A DNA stretch of 64,000 nt from Lawsonibacter sp. (GTDB taxonomy: Bacteria; Bacillota; Clostridia; Oscillospirales; Oscillospiraceae). The translations under genes and the position numbers were made by a program. Positions 53,401-60,739 of the stretch are shown here, in pieces. The notes beneath the pieces were generated by a model. It saw only the letters and a program-made list of their open reading frames with translations, was not told the DNA's origin and made no database searches. The stretch spans positions 41,431 through 105,430 of the forward strand of contig JAAWSG010000002.1 of assembly GCA_022801435.1 (NCBI GenBank). The letters are read 5' to 3'. How positions within the stretch are numbered: the stretch's first letter is position 1; each line of letters begins with the position of its first letter.

Positions 53401-53436
53401 GTAGGTCCCCGGCCTAGCAAACCAGAAGGGACCTAC
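53401..53436. repeat. Inverted repeat after the 43-residue gene
   Basis: GTAGGTCCC (53401-53409) and GGGACCTAC (53428-53436) are exact complements with an 18-base loop and no T-run. Possible protein-binding site or weak terminator. Confidence 0.5.
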
Positions 53437-53520
53437 AAACCACGGAAAAGGCGATTATAGCCTACCCTGTAGCCGCCTCCATCATACCAAACTATTAAAC
53501 AAAAGTCAAGGCCACAGGCC

Positions 53521-53610
53521 AGGAGAGAAAGAAATTAAAAGACCTTTGAGGAATGCACAGAACTGATTGCTGGATTGCTGGAAGATATACAAGCCACCCT
53601 GGAAGACTAA
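53521..53610 (+). pseudogene. Frameshifted small gene remnant
   Basis: ERKKLK in one frame joins TFEECTELIAGLLEDIQATL (53542-53601) in another if one base near 53541 is skipped. There is AGGAGA upstream but no ATG/GTG/TTG in the right place. It looks like a degraded 25-30-residue helical protein. Confidence 0.45.
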
Positions 53611-53662
53611 CGGAGGCGGGGGCCGGGAAACCGGCCCAACCTCCCAAAAGGAGGGAAGCGCC

Positions 53663-53852
53663 ATAGAAGCCACAGCGAAGCGCAAGACCCACACCAGCAG
53701 CGAGGTAAAAGCCAGGTATAATAAAAGCATACCGGCAATTTGCCGCAAGGTTAAAACCTGATTTATCCCAGCGTATAGAGGACTACACCGCCAGAGAGGG
53801 CATCAGCAAACCCGAGTTTCTGCAACGGGCAATAGAGGCCCTGGACCAATAA
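53663..53852 (+). pseudogene. Broken small ribbon-helix-helix-like gene (start codon lost, frameshift)
   Basis: AAAGGAGG is followed eight bases later by ATA (53663) where ATG is expected. The first frame reads EATAKRKTHTSSEVKARYN, like the start of small clostridial mobile-element proteins. At an A-run near 53720-53724 the homologous continuation moves one base and reads KAYRQFAARLKPDLSQRIED, then YTAREGISKPEFLQRAIEAL to the stop at 53850. This second part looks like a ribbon-helix-helix DNA-binding or relaxosome-type domain. Two independent lesions argue for a real pseudogene rather than a sequencing error. Confidence 0.6.
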
Positions 53853-53888
53853 AAACCCCGCCTCCGTCATAGGGCGGAGGCGGTTCCA
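53852..53888. terminator. Terminator of pyrB (minus) and the pseudogene (plus)
   Basis: CCGCCTCCG (53858-53866) pairs with CGGAGGCGG (53875-53883). On the minus strand it is followed by GGTTTTT, so it mainly ends pyrB. Confidence 0.8.
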
Positions 53889-53937
53889 TTTTCGTATATT
53901 TCATCGGCGGACAGGTCTATTTCATCATTTTGCCGGC

Positions 53938-54999
53938 TTATTCCAGCGGGGAGTCGCAGAAGCCGCAGCAGTCCTTTCCGCCGACGCGCCGGACCAGGGG
54001 GGGCAGGTAGGGCTGGCTCTGGGTGATGCACCGGGGGTTGCGGCACAGGGGGCGGGTTCCAATCTCCACCTGGGGGGTGAGCTCCTCCCGCTCCTGGAGG
54101 GCCAGGTGCTCCAGCAGGGCCATCCGGGCGAACATGCCGTACCGGGCCTGCTGGAAGTACACCGCCCGGGGGTCGTCGTCCACGTCCACCGCAATCTCGT
54201 CCACCCGGGGCAGGGGGTGCATCACCAGCATATGCTCCTTGGCCCGGTCCAGCTTCCGGCGGGTAAGGATATAGACCCCCTTGCACCGCTCGTACTCCAG
54301 GGGGTCCACAAACCGCTCCCGCTGGATTCGGGTCATGTAGAGCACGTCCAGCTGGGGGATGACCGCCTCCAGGCCGGTGACCTCGGTGAAGCTCATGTGG
54401 TTCTCCAGGAGAAAATCCCGCATATAGCCGGGGACCGTCAGCTCCCGCGGGGAGATGAGGAAGAAGCGCACCCCGTCAAATTTCGCCATGGCCTTGATGA
54501 GGGAGTGGACCGTCCGGCCGTTTTTCAGGTCCCCGCACAGCCCGATGGACAGCCCGTCCGCCTTCCCCAGCAGGCGGGTCATGGTGGTCAGGTCGGCCAT
54601 GGTCTGGGTGGGGTGCATATGGCCGCCGTCCCCCGCGTTGACCACCGGCACGTGGGAGTACAGAGACGCCGCCTTGGCCGCCCCCTCCCACGGGGTGCGC
54701 ATGACCACCACGTCGGCGTAGCCTGAGACCATTTTGATGGTGTCCTTCAAGGTCTCCCCCTTGGCCACTGAGGAGGAGTTGGGGTCCGCGAAGCCGAACA
54801 CCGTCCCTCCCAGCCGGAGCATGGCGGTCTGGAAAGAGAAATTGGTCCGGGTGGAGGGCTCGTAGAACAGGCTGGCCGCCACCTTCCCCTCACACACGTG
54901 AATGAAGCGCTCCGGATGGTCCATGATCTGACTGGCCCGGTCATAGAGGGCGTCCCATTCCTGCCGGGACAGGTCGCCAAAGTCGATCAAATGCCGCAT
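53938..54999 (-). CDS. pyrB: Aspartate carbamoyltransferase with C-terminal PyrI-like zinc motif
   Basis: 353 residues; plain PyrB is about 305-310. The catalytic part has SLFYEPSTRTNFSFQTAMLRL (carbamoyl phosphate site, in pieces EPSTRT), NAGDGGHMHPTQTMADL, TRIQRERF and MHPLPRVDEI. After residue about 310 comes RPLCRNPRCITQSQPYLP and DCCGFCDSPLE: Cys319-x4-Cys324 and Cys345-x2-Cys348, the zinc pattern of the E. coli regulatory chain PyrI, without its nucleotide-binding domain. Start ATG 54999 after GAGGGGGAG. Other pyr genes are not in the window. The zinc part could hold catalytic trimers together or bind a separate PyrI. Confidence 0.93.
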   Translation of the reverse strand: MRHLIDFGDLSRQEWDALYDRASQIMDHPERFIHVCEGKVAASLFYEPSTRTNFSFQTAMLRLGGTVFGFADPNSSSVAKGETLKDTIKMVSGYADVVVMRTPWEGAAKAASLYSHVPVVNAGDGGHMHPTQTMADLTTMTRLLGKADGLSIGLCGDLKNGRTVHSLIKAMAKFDGVRFFLISPRELTVPGYMRDFLLENHMSFTEVTGLEAVIPQLDVLYMTRIQRERFVDPLEYERCKGVYILTRRKLDRAKEHMLVMHPLPRVDEIAVDVDDDPRAVYFQQARYGMFARMALLEHLALQEREELTPQVEIGTRPLCRNPRCITQSQPYLPPLVRRVGGKDCCGFCDSPLE

Positions 55000-55042
55000 A
55001 ATTTGTACTCCCCCTCGCTGTCTCTGGTCACTTTCTCCCGAT

Positions 55043-55071
55043 ATCCTACCATAAAGCGGGGCACTCTGCAA
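55043..55071 (-). promoter_or_regulatory. Promoter of pyrB
   Basis: On the minus strand TTGCAG (55071-55066), 17 bases, TAGGAT (55048-55043). The leader is about 40 bases, too short for a PyrR attenuator. Confidence 0.65.
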
Positions 55072-55090
55072 GCAGAAATTTCCCCGTATG

Positions 55091-55135
55091 AAACCCCTCC
55101 GTTTTCCCAACCCTAGGAGGGAAACGGAGGGGTTT
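55091..55135 (+). promoter_or_regulatory. Long hairpin that sequesters the ribosome site of the CmpB-like gene
   Basis: AAACCCCTCCGTTT (55091-55104) pairs perfectly with AAACGGAGGGGTTT (55122-55135), extended by CCC/GGG past one bulged T. The right arm contains the GGAGGGG ribosome site of the ATG at 55140. Folding would hide that site. There is no T-run, so it is not a simple terminator. Confidence 0.7.
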
Positions 55136-55139
55136 GCGT

Positions 55140-55667
55140 ATGAGATGGTTCTGGTATTTTGGGGTGTACAGCTTTTTGGGGTTTTTGCTGGAGGCGGCCT
55201 TTGCCCGGCTGACCGGGGGCCGCCCGGAGCGGAAATGCCTGCTGGTAATCCCTCTGTGTCCGGTGTACGGCCTGGGCGCGTGCGCCGTCCTGCTGCTGCC
55301 CCGGTGGGTCCGGGAGCTGTGGCCTGCCCTGTTCCTCCTGGGCGGAGGAGCGGCCACCGCAGTGGAGTACGCTGCGGCGGTGTTCTATGAGCGGGGGCTG
55401 GGGGTGTCCTTCTGGGACTACCGGGGCCTGCCCGGGAGCGTGCAGGGCCGGGTGTGCCTGCCCTTCTCCGCCGCCTGGGGGGTGCTGTCCCTGGTCCTGG
55501 TCCGCTGGGTCCACCCCCTGCTCCAGCTCCGGCTGGCCGCCATCCCCTGGCCGGTTACCCTGGCGGCGATGGCGGCGGTGGGGGCGGATATGCTGGTGTC
55601 CTCCGTTCTGCTGCGTACCCAGGGGGACGTGCGCTGTCTGCGCTGGGGCAGGGCTCAGAGCGCCTGA
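55140..55667 (+). CDS. CmpB-family membrane protein (putative ABC transporter type IV)
   Basis: A 175-residue protein with about five membrane helices. Its pattern FWYFGVYSFLGFLLEAAFA, CPVYGLGACAVLLL, EYAAAVFYERGLGVSFWDY and VCLPFSAAWGVLSL matches the CmpB family (PF06541 type), common in Firmicutes and of unknown role. Start ATG 55140; TTG 55134 is inside the hairpin. It is divergent from pyrB and its end overlaps the convergent symporter gene by 13 bases. Confidence 0.8.
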   Translation: MRWFWYFGVYSFLGFLLEAAFARLTGGRPERKCLLVIPLCPVYGLGACAVLLLPRWVRELWPALFLLGGGAATAVEYAAAVFYERGLGVSFWDYRGLPGSVQGRVCLPFSAAWGVLSLVLVRWVHPLLQLRLAAIPWPVTLAAMAAVGADMLVSSVLLRTQGDVRCLRWGRAQSA

Positions 55668-56857
55668 CTGGGGGCCTGCTGGATGTTGTGCTTCTTGGCG
55701 TAGCCGGTGAGAATCAGGGTCAGCGCGCCGTCGCCGGTGACGTTGCAGGCGGTGCCGAAGCTGTCCTGAAGGGCGAAAATGGTCATCATCAGGGCCGTTC
55801 CGGTGTCGTCAAAGCCCAGCACGGTGCGGATAAGACCGAGGGAGGCCATGACCGTCCCCCCAGGCACGCCGGGAGCGCCTACCGCGAAGATCCCCAGCAG
55901 CACGCAGAAGAGCACCATGGTCCCGGGGGCGGGCAGCTTGTTGTAGAGCACCTTGGACACGGTCATGACGAAGAACACCTCCGTCAGCACCGAGCCGCAC
56001 AGATGGATATTGGCAAAGAGGGGGACGCCGAAGTCCACCATATCCCTCCGCAGGACGGGGGAGCGGTGGGCGCAGCGCAGAGCTACAGCCAAGGTGGCGG
56101 CGGAGGACATGGTCCCCACGGCGGTGAGGTAGGCGGGGCCGTAGTACTTCACCACCTCAATGGCGTTTTCGCCGGAGTAGGCCCCGGCCAGGGCGTAGAG
56201 CACCGCCATCCAGATGAAGTGGCCCACCATGACGATGAGGATGACGATGAGGAAGACGGGCAGCTGCTTGGTGATGGAGCCCTCATAGGCCAGGCCGCAG
56301 AAGGTGGAGGCGATGAAGAAGGGCAGCACGGGGATGACTACCTTGGTGACCACCGCCAGGACGATCTGCTGGAACTCCTCCAAAATCTGGGTGACGGCCT
56401 TAGCCTTGGTCCAGGCGGCGGCCAGGCCCACCAGCACCGAGAAGACCAGGGCGGACATGACCGACATGATGGGGGCGATCTCCAGGTTGAAGAGCAGGGC
56501 GGGCAGGTCCCGCAGACCGTCCGCCGCCGACTGGATGGACAGGCCGGGGATAATCAGGTATCCCGCCGCCGAGGACATCAGCGCCGCGCACACCGAGGAG
56601 GTGTAGGCCAGGATCAGGGCCAGGACCAGCATCCGGGAGGCGTTGGCGCTCAGCCGGGTGATGGAGGGGGCGATGAAGCCGATGATAATCAGGGGCACGC
56701 AGAAGGAGATGAGGGAGCCCATCAGGCTCTTGAAGGTAAGTATGACCTGCATGACCGTGTCGCCGGCCGCCAGTCCGCTGCACAGCAGACCGACCCCGAT
56801 GCCGGCCGCGACGCCGATGAGCAGCCGCGCCGGCAGACTGTCCAGAAGCTTTTTCAT
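55655..56857 (-). CDS. Dicarboxylate/amino acid:cation symporter (DAACS family)
   Basis: A 400-residue GltP/SstT-like sodium or proton symporter. Family features: SLISFCVPLIIIGFIAPS in helix 2-3, TMSSAATLAVALRCA in the first re-entrant loop (family SSS motif reduced to MSSAATL), GVPGGTVMASLGLI in the second loop, and DSFGTACNVTGDGALTLI near the C-terminus (family NxxGD). Substrate likely a dicarboxylate or small amino acid. ATG 56857 after AAAGGAGG. Monocistronic. Confidence 0.85.
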   Translation of the reverse strand: MKKLLDSLPARLLIGVAAGIGVGLLCSGLAAGDTVMQVILTFKSLMGSLISFCVPLIIIGFIAPSITRLSANASRMLVLALILAYTSSVCAALMSSAAGYLIIPGLSIQSAADGLRDLPALLFNLEIAPIMSVMSALVFSVLVGLAAAWTKAKAVTQILEEFQQIVLAVVTKVVIPVLPFFIASTFCGLAYEGSITKQLPVFLIVILIVMVGHFIWMAVLYALAGAYSGENAIEVVKYYGPAYLTAVGTMSSAATLAVALRCAHRSPVLRRDMVDFGVPLFANIHLCGSVLTEVFFVMTVSKVLYNKLPAPGTMVLFCVLLGIFAVGAPGVPGGTVMASLGLIRTVLGFDDTGTALMMTIFALQDSFGTACNVTGDGALTLILTGYAKKHNIQQAPSQAL

Positions 56858-56988
56858 GATGCGATTCCTCCTTTTTTATTCACACACAGTTCCCTCCGCC
56901 GCCGGAGCCGCGTTGGGTTAACCCCCAGTATATCACATCCTATGTCCCTTGTAATCGGATTGTGCCATAAAAAAATTTTTTTGCGGCC

Positions 56989-57549
56989 CTAGCCCAAAAG
57001 AGTGTGCTCCAGCAGGAGCTTCAGCCCCATGAACATCAGGGTGGCTCCTCCGGCCAGCTCCGCGGCGGACCGGAAGCGGCCCCCAAAGAGCGCGCCCACC
57101 TTTACCCCTGCGCAGGACAGTACCAGAGTGGTGACGCCGATGAGGGAGGCGGACCGCAGGATATCCACCTGGAGACAGGCGAAGGTGATCCCCACAGCCA
57201 GGGCGTCGATGCTGGTGGCGACCGCCAGGGGGAGCATGGCCCGGGGGGAGAAGGAGGCGTCCAGGCAGGGCTCGCCGCCGCTCCGGGCCTCCCGCACCAT
57301 GTTGAAGCCGATGAGCTCCAGCAGCAGAAAGGCGATCCAGTGGTCCGCGCTGGCGGCCGCCTGCTGGAACCGTACCCCCATCAGCCAGCCCAGCACTGGC
57401 ATCAGCGCCTGAAAACCTCCGAAATACACGCCGCAGATCAGACAGTGCCTGGCCCCCGGGGCGGAGGAGGACAGGCCCTTGCATACAGAGACCGCGAAGG
57501 CGTCCATAGACAGGCTGACAGCGATGAGAAACAGCTCATAAGATCCCAT
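56989..57549 (-). CDS. mntP: Manganese efflux pump MntP
   Basis: A 186-residue six-helix protein of the MntP/YebN family. Asp-containing helix motifs: LSMDAFAVSVCKGL in helix 1 and VATSIDALAVGITFA in helix 4 are hallmarks. Start ATG 57549 after GGAAGGAG gives the standard length. Export of Mn2+ protects against manganese excess. I looked for a yybP-ykoY manganese riboswitch upstream and saw none in the 197-base gap. Confidence 0.9.
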   Translation of the reverse strand: MGSYELFLIAVSLSMDAFAVSVCKGLSSSAPGARHCLICGVYFGGFQALMPVLGWLMGVRFQQAAASADHWIAFLLLELIGFNMVREARSGGEPCLDASFSPRAMLPLAVATSIDALAVGITFACLQVDILRSASLIGVTTLVLSCAGVKVGALFGGRFRSAAELAGGATLMFMGLKLLLEHTLLG

Positions 57550-57688
57550 GATGATGTACACTCCTTCCCGCCGGGACCGGCGCTCTCTGTCAGGGTATGG
57601 CGGAGCGGAGGAAAAGATTCCGGCGGAGCGGAAAATGGGGGAGGAAAATCGGGCAGAAAAATTATGGGGAAAAATTTTGAAAAAGGTG

Positions 57689-57717
57689 TTGACAGAACGG
57701 AGAAGGTGTGGTATTAT
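57689..57717 (+). promoter_or_regulatory. Promoter of tRNA-Leu
   Basis: TTGACA (57689-57694), 17 bases, TATTAT (57712-57717). Confidence 0.85.
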
Positions 57718-57746
57718 AGGTCCTGCGCTGAGACAGTGCAAGGTAC

Positions 57747-57833
57747 GCGCGAGTGGTGGAATTGGTAGACTCGCTGGCTTCAGGTGCCAGTGCTCGCAAG
57801 GGCGTGCGGGTTCGACTCCCGCCTCGCGCACCA
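57747..57833 (+). tRNA. tRNA-Leu (anticodon CAG)
   Basis: An 87-base class II tRNA: acceptor GCGCGAG/CUCGCGC, anticodon stem CUGGC/GCCAG with loop UUCAGGU (CAG), a long variable arm UGCUCGCAAGGGCGU, T-arm GGUUCGACUCC, and encoded CCA. It reads CUG, which is also the proposed specifier of the leuA T-box. Confidence 0.95.
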
Positions 57834-57850
57834 GCTGACAAAGCGCTTTT

Positions 57851-57880
57851 GATGCCGCAGGCTTGAACGCCTGCGGCATC
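57851..57880 (+). terminator. Hairpin after tRNA-Leu
   Basis: GATGCCGCAGGC (57851-57862) pairs with GCCTGCGGCATC (57869-57880), perfect 12 bp, but the following AGGCGTTTCC is a weak T-tract. Confidence 0.6.
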
Positions 57881-57959
57881 AGGCGTTTCCGGGCGTCTGC
57901 GGTTTCACAAGTCAAACGGGGGTAAACCGCGCAGCAGAACTCCCGGAGGGGAAGCGTTT

Positions 57960-58004
57960 GGCCCCCGCCCAAGGCTGTCAGGAGCCGTGGGCGGGGCCTG
58001 TTTT
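57960..58004 (+). terminator. GC-rich hairpin before the transporter gene end
   Basis: GGCCCCCGCCCAAGGC pairs with GCCGTGGGCGGGGCC, followed by TGTTTTATG. Probably a second terminator for tRNA-Leu and, from the other side, a stabilising hairpin at the 3' end of the minus-strand operon. Confidence 0.6.
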
Positions 58005-58020
58005 ATGGGATGGACGCGGG

Positions 58021-59310
58021 TCAGCCGCCAAGACCGAAAAGCTTCATCAGCTTGGGCAGCTGGGTGGAGAGCGCAGATACCGTCATAATCAGCGCAAACA
58101 CATAGCTGATGGTCATGCAGACACGCAGAGCGGCAGGTGTTTTGTAGCCCTCATTGACATCCCTGCGCCACAGGAGGAGCAGCGTGAACAGCCCGCCGAA
58201 GGGGGTGGCGATGGAGGTGGCGATGTTGGCCATCAGGATCAGCTGTGTCGGCGACCCGCCGTAGCTGTAGCACACCGCCGCGGCGAACACAAGGCAGGCC
58301 AGGCAGCCGAAACGGATGAACCGGCTCTCCAGGCTCACGTCCTGTTGAAAGCCCGCGCCCAGCAGCACCATGCCCCGCTGGGTGTTGGCCAGCAAGGAGG
58401 AGAAGCCTGCGCCCAGCAGAGCGAAGCCCATGATGTATCTGGCCGCGCCGCCCATGATGGGGACCAGCATCTCCGCCAGCTGGGCAGGGGCCTTGATGGA
58501 CAGTCCCTGGGGGTGCAGCACGACCGCGCCGACCAGGATGATCGCGCCGGAGATCAGGATTACGCTGATCACATGGACAAGGGCGTCTGTAAACATGACG
58601 CCGTTGAACAGGTCCTCTTTGTTCCACTTCTTTTCCTTGCCCAGATAGGTCGCGTAAATCCCGGCGGTGATGGCGGCGTTGGTTGAGATGAACGCCAGAG
58701 CAGTGCCGAGACTGCCCTCCGGGACGCGGAAGCTCACCAGCCCCTTGGCGAAGAGCCCCCACTCCGGGCCGCCCACGCCGGTCAGGGTGGCGTAGAAGGA
58801 GATAATCATGACCAAAATACATAGAGTGATAATTTTTTCCACTTTGGAGTAGACGTTTTTCGCAAAGTAGCACCCGACCACGATGACCAGCATGATGGCG
58901 GAGCCGATCTTCCAGTCAATGCCGAAGATCAGGTTCATGCCCGCTCCGGTGCCGGAGATATTGCCCATAGTGAAGAACAGGCAGGAGAGAAACACCGCCA
59001 CGCTGACAATGCCGGAGGCGACGGGGCCGTAATATTTGCGGATCGCGTGGATGGTGGGCATTCCGGTGGTGATGGCCAGCCGGTTGGTGGTCAGCATGAA
59101 GGTGATCCCCATGAAGATGATGGGGATGAACAGCCACACCAGATCATAGCCGTAATCCGCGCCCAGCATGGAGGCGGTGGTGACTGCGCCGGGGCCGATG
59201 ACGATGCCCGTGGCGATCAGACCGGGACCAATGCGCTTGACCAGATCCTTCAGCGGGAGGCGCTTGACGTCCGCGCCAAAGACCGCGGGGCTCTCATTTT
59301 TCTCGCTCAT
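58021..59310 (-). CDS. NRAMP-fold transporter lacking the metal-binding motif
   Basis: A 429-residue, roughly 11-helix protein of the NRAMP superfamily. Helix 1 reads KRIGPGLIATGIVIGPGAVT; where metal transporters have Asp-Pro-Gly-Asn, this has Gly-Pro-Gly-Ala. Helix 6 (ALAFISTNAAITAGIYA) lacks the Met-Pro-His motif. Loss of both suggests a different substrate, perhaps organic. It lies downstream of a dihydrodipicolinate-synthase-family gene in the same direction, with a divergent LacI regulator, so it may import that enzyme's substrate. ATG 59310 after AAAAGGAG. A hairpin terminator lies between the two genes. Confidence 0.82.
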   Translation of the reverse strand: MSEKNESPAVFGADVKRLPLKDLVKRIGPGLIATGIVIGPGAVTTASMLGADYGYDLVWLFIPIIFMGITFMLTTNRLAITTGMPTIHAIRKYYGPVASGIVSVAVFLSCLFFTMGNISGTGAGMNLIFGIDWKIGSAIMLVIVVGCYFAKNVYSKVEKIITLCILVMIISFYATLTGVGGPEWGLFAKGLVSFRVPEGSLGTALAFISTNAAITAGIYATYLGKEKKWNKEDLFNGVMFTDALVHVISVILISGAIILVGAVVLHPQGLSIKAPAQLAEMLVPIMGGAARYIMGFALLGAGFSSLLANTQRGMVLLGAGFQQDVSLESRFIRFGCLACLVFAAAVCYSYGGSPTQLILMANIATSIATPFGGLFTLLLLWRRDVNEGYKTPAALRVCMTISYVFALIMTVSALSTQLPKLMKLFGLGG

Positions 59311-59328
59311 AGCATTCTCCTTTTATAC

Positions 59329-59359
59329 AAAAAGGGGCGCTGCGCCGTGGCAGCGCCCC
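59329..59359 (-). terminator. Internal terminator between the DapA-family gene and the NRAMP-like gene
   Basis: GGGGCGCTGC pairs with GCAGCGCCCC, followed on the minus strand by TTTTTG. It would lower transporter expression relative to the enzyme. Confidence 0.8.
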
Positions 59360-59409
59360 AATGAGGCGGAAAGCAAAGGCCAGGGAAGCAGGAGGGGAAT
59401 ATGGAAGGA

Positions 59410-60381
59410 TTACTTGTACTGCTCCATGTCCACCTTGGGCAGCTGGCTGCGCTTCAGGCCCAGAGCGACCCAATCCTTCTCCTCCTGGTTCAGGGGCAGG
59501 ACAGGCTTGCGCATGAGGGCGCTGGAGAAGATGCCGCGCTGATAGAGGGCCTCCTTCAGACGGGCGTGGGCCTCGCCGGAGGGCTGGCCGCCGCCATAGA
59601 TGGCCTGGGAGATGTGATAGATCCGGTCGGACCAGTCCTGGGCCTCCTTGAGGGTGTGCTTGTCAGGGTTGGCAAAGACCTCCCGGGCGGGGCAGATCAG
59701 CTCAGGCACACAGCCCGCAAAGCCGATGAGAGCGCCGTCCATGCCGGGGAACCAGCTGACACACAGGGTCTCGTCGTGGCAGGTGATGAGGGAGATGTCA
59801 GGGCACTCCTCCCGGAGCAGGCGGACGTCGTGCTCATAGATGGAGGTGACGCGTGTGCCCATCTTGATACATTTGACATGCTCGATCTCCTTGCACATCT
59901 TAATCAGGGTCTCCACGGGGTAGAACGCCTTGGAGGTGGCGGGGTAGAGGTGGATGATAATGTCAATGTCGGCGCCCTCGGCCACATCCTTCACGTACTG
60001 GAAGGGGGCGTCAGGGTTCATGCCGAAGCGCAGCCACATGTGGGGAGGCATGAGCAGGATGCCGTCAGCGCCGGCGGCCTTGGCCTCAGCGGCCATCTCG
60101 ATGGATTCCTGGGTGTTCTCGCAGTTGACGCCGGAGATAATGGTCATCACATCGCCGCACTCCTCGGCGCAGATCTCCACAACGCGCTTGCGCTCGGCGC
60201 GGGTCAGGCCGGTGATCTCGCCGGTGTGGCCGTTGCAGACCAGGCCCTCGATGCCCTTGCCGTAGAAGCTCTTGATCCAGCGCAGGTAGACGCGGAACTC
60301 GGCCTCGTTGATGGAGAAGTCGTCATTGAGAGGAACGGAAACAGCGGGGAAGATCGTCTTGAAAGTCTTAACCTTAGCCAT
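59410..60381 (-). CDS. Dihydrodipicolinate synthase / N-acetylneuraminate lyase family protein
   Basis: A 323-residue class I aldolase-type barrel. Schiff-base Lys is in KCIKMGTR, the catalytic Tyr in IIHLYPATS, and the pyruvate-binding G-x-x-G-E site is NGHTGEITGLT. It is longer and unlike a housekeeping DapA; genes with this context usually act in sugar-acid or hydroxy-acid catabolism (retro-aldol or dehydratase). Start ATG 60381 after TTAGGAGA. First gene of the minus-strand unit, controlled by a divergent LacI regulator. Confidence 0.85.
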   Translation of the reverse strand: MAKVKTFKTIFPAVSVPLNDDFSINEAEFRVYLRWIKSFYGKGIEGLVCNGHTGEITGLTRAERKRVVEICAEECGDVMTIISGVNCENTQESIEMAAEAKAAGADGILLMPPHMWLRFGMNPDAPFQYVKDVAEGADIDIIIHLYPATSKAFYPVETLIKMCKEIEHVKCIKMGTRVTSIYEHDVRLLREECPDISLITCHDETLCVSWFPGMDGALIGFAGCVPELICPAREVFANPDKHTLKEAQDWSDRIYHISQAIYGGGQPSGEAHARLKEALYQRGIFSSALMRKPVLPLNQEEKDWVALGLKRSQLPKVDMEQYK

Positions 60382-60507
60382 AATTATATTCTCCTAACAT
60401 CATCTAATTTGAAATTTGAGGGAGGACTGCATCCAGCCTTCAGGCGTTCTGCGTCGCGCGCCGCAGAGTTCCGTCCGCCTTCTGCAATCGTTTGCTGTTG
60501 TGCTTTT

Positions 60508-60536
60508 GTTATACCTCAGGGAAAACCAAAAGTCAA
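60508..60536 (-). promoter_or_regulatory. Promoter of the DapA-family unit
   Basis: On the minus strand TTGACT (60536-60531), 17 bases, TATAAC (60513-60508). The 358-base gap 60382-60739 otherwise holds the palindrome at 60552 and the LacI promoter. Confidence 0.75.
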
Positions 60537-60551
60537 TGGATTTGGGCCTCC

Positions 60552-60567
60552 CTGCAATTTTTTGCAG
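60552..60567. promoter_or_regulatory. Operator candidate for the LacI regulator
   Basis: CTGCAATTTTTTGCAG (60552-60567) is a perfect 6-bp-arm palindrome 16 bases upstream of the minus -35. TTGCA half-sites recur nearby (60481, 60592). Placement fits control of the divergent pair. Confidence 0.55.
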
Positions 60568-60665
60568 ACAGCCTACAATAAGTTGCATATTTTTATATTT
60601 TTGACAATAGATTGGGCTTGAAATTGTGCAGAACAACGAAGAATATCCGCTGGCCAAACCGTGGC

Positions 60666-60694
60666 TTGCGCCGCCTGGGGAAAGGGAGTATAAT
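60666..60694 (+). promoter_or_regulatory. Promoter of the LacI gene
   Basis: TTGCGC (60666-60671), 17 bases, TATAAT (60689-60694). Confidence 0.75.
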
Positions 60695-60739
60695 CAATAC
60701 AAGCAGGTTTATACAAACGATTGCACAAAGGAGAACGCT

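Noticed and set aside
57550-57688. A yybP-ykoY manganese riboswitch upstream of mntP
   Set aside because: I could not find the conserved loops of that motif in this short GC-rich leader.
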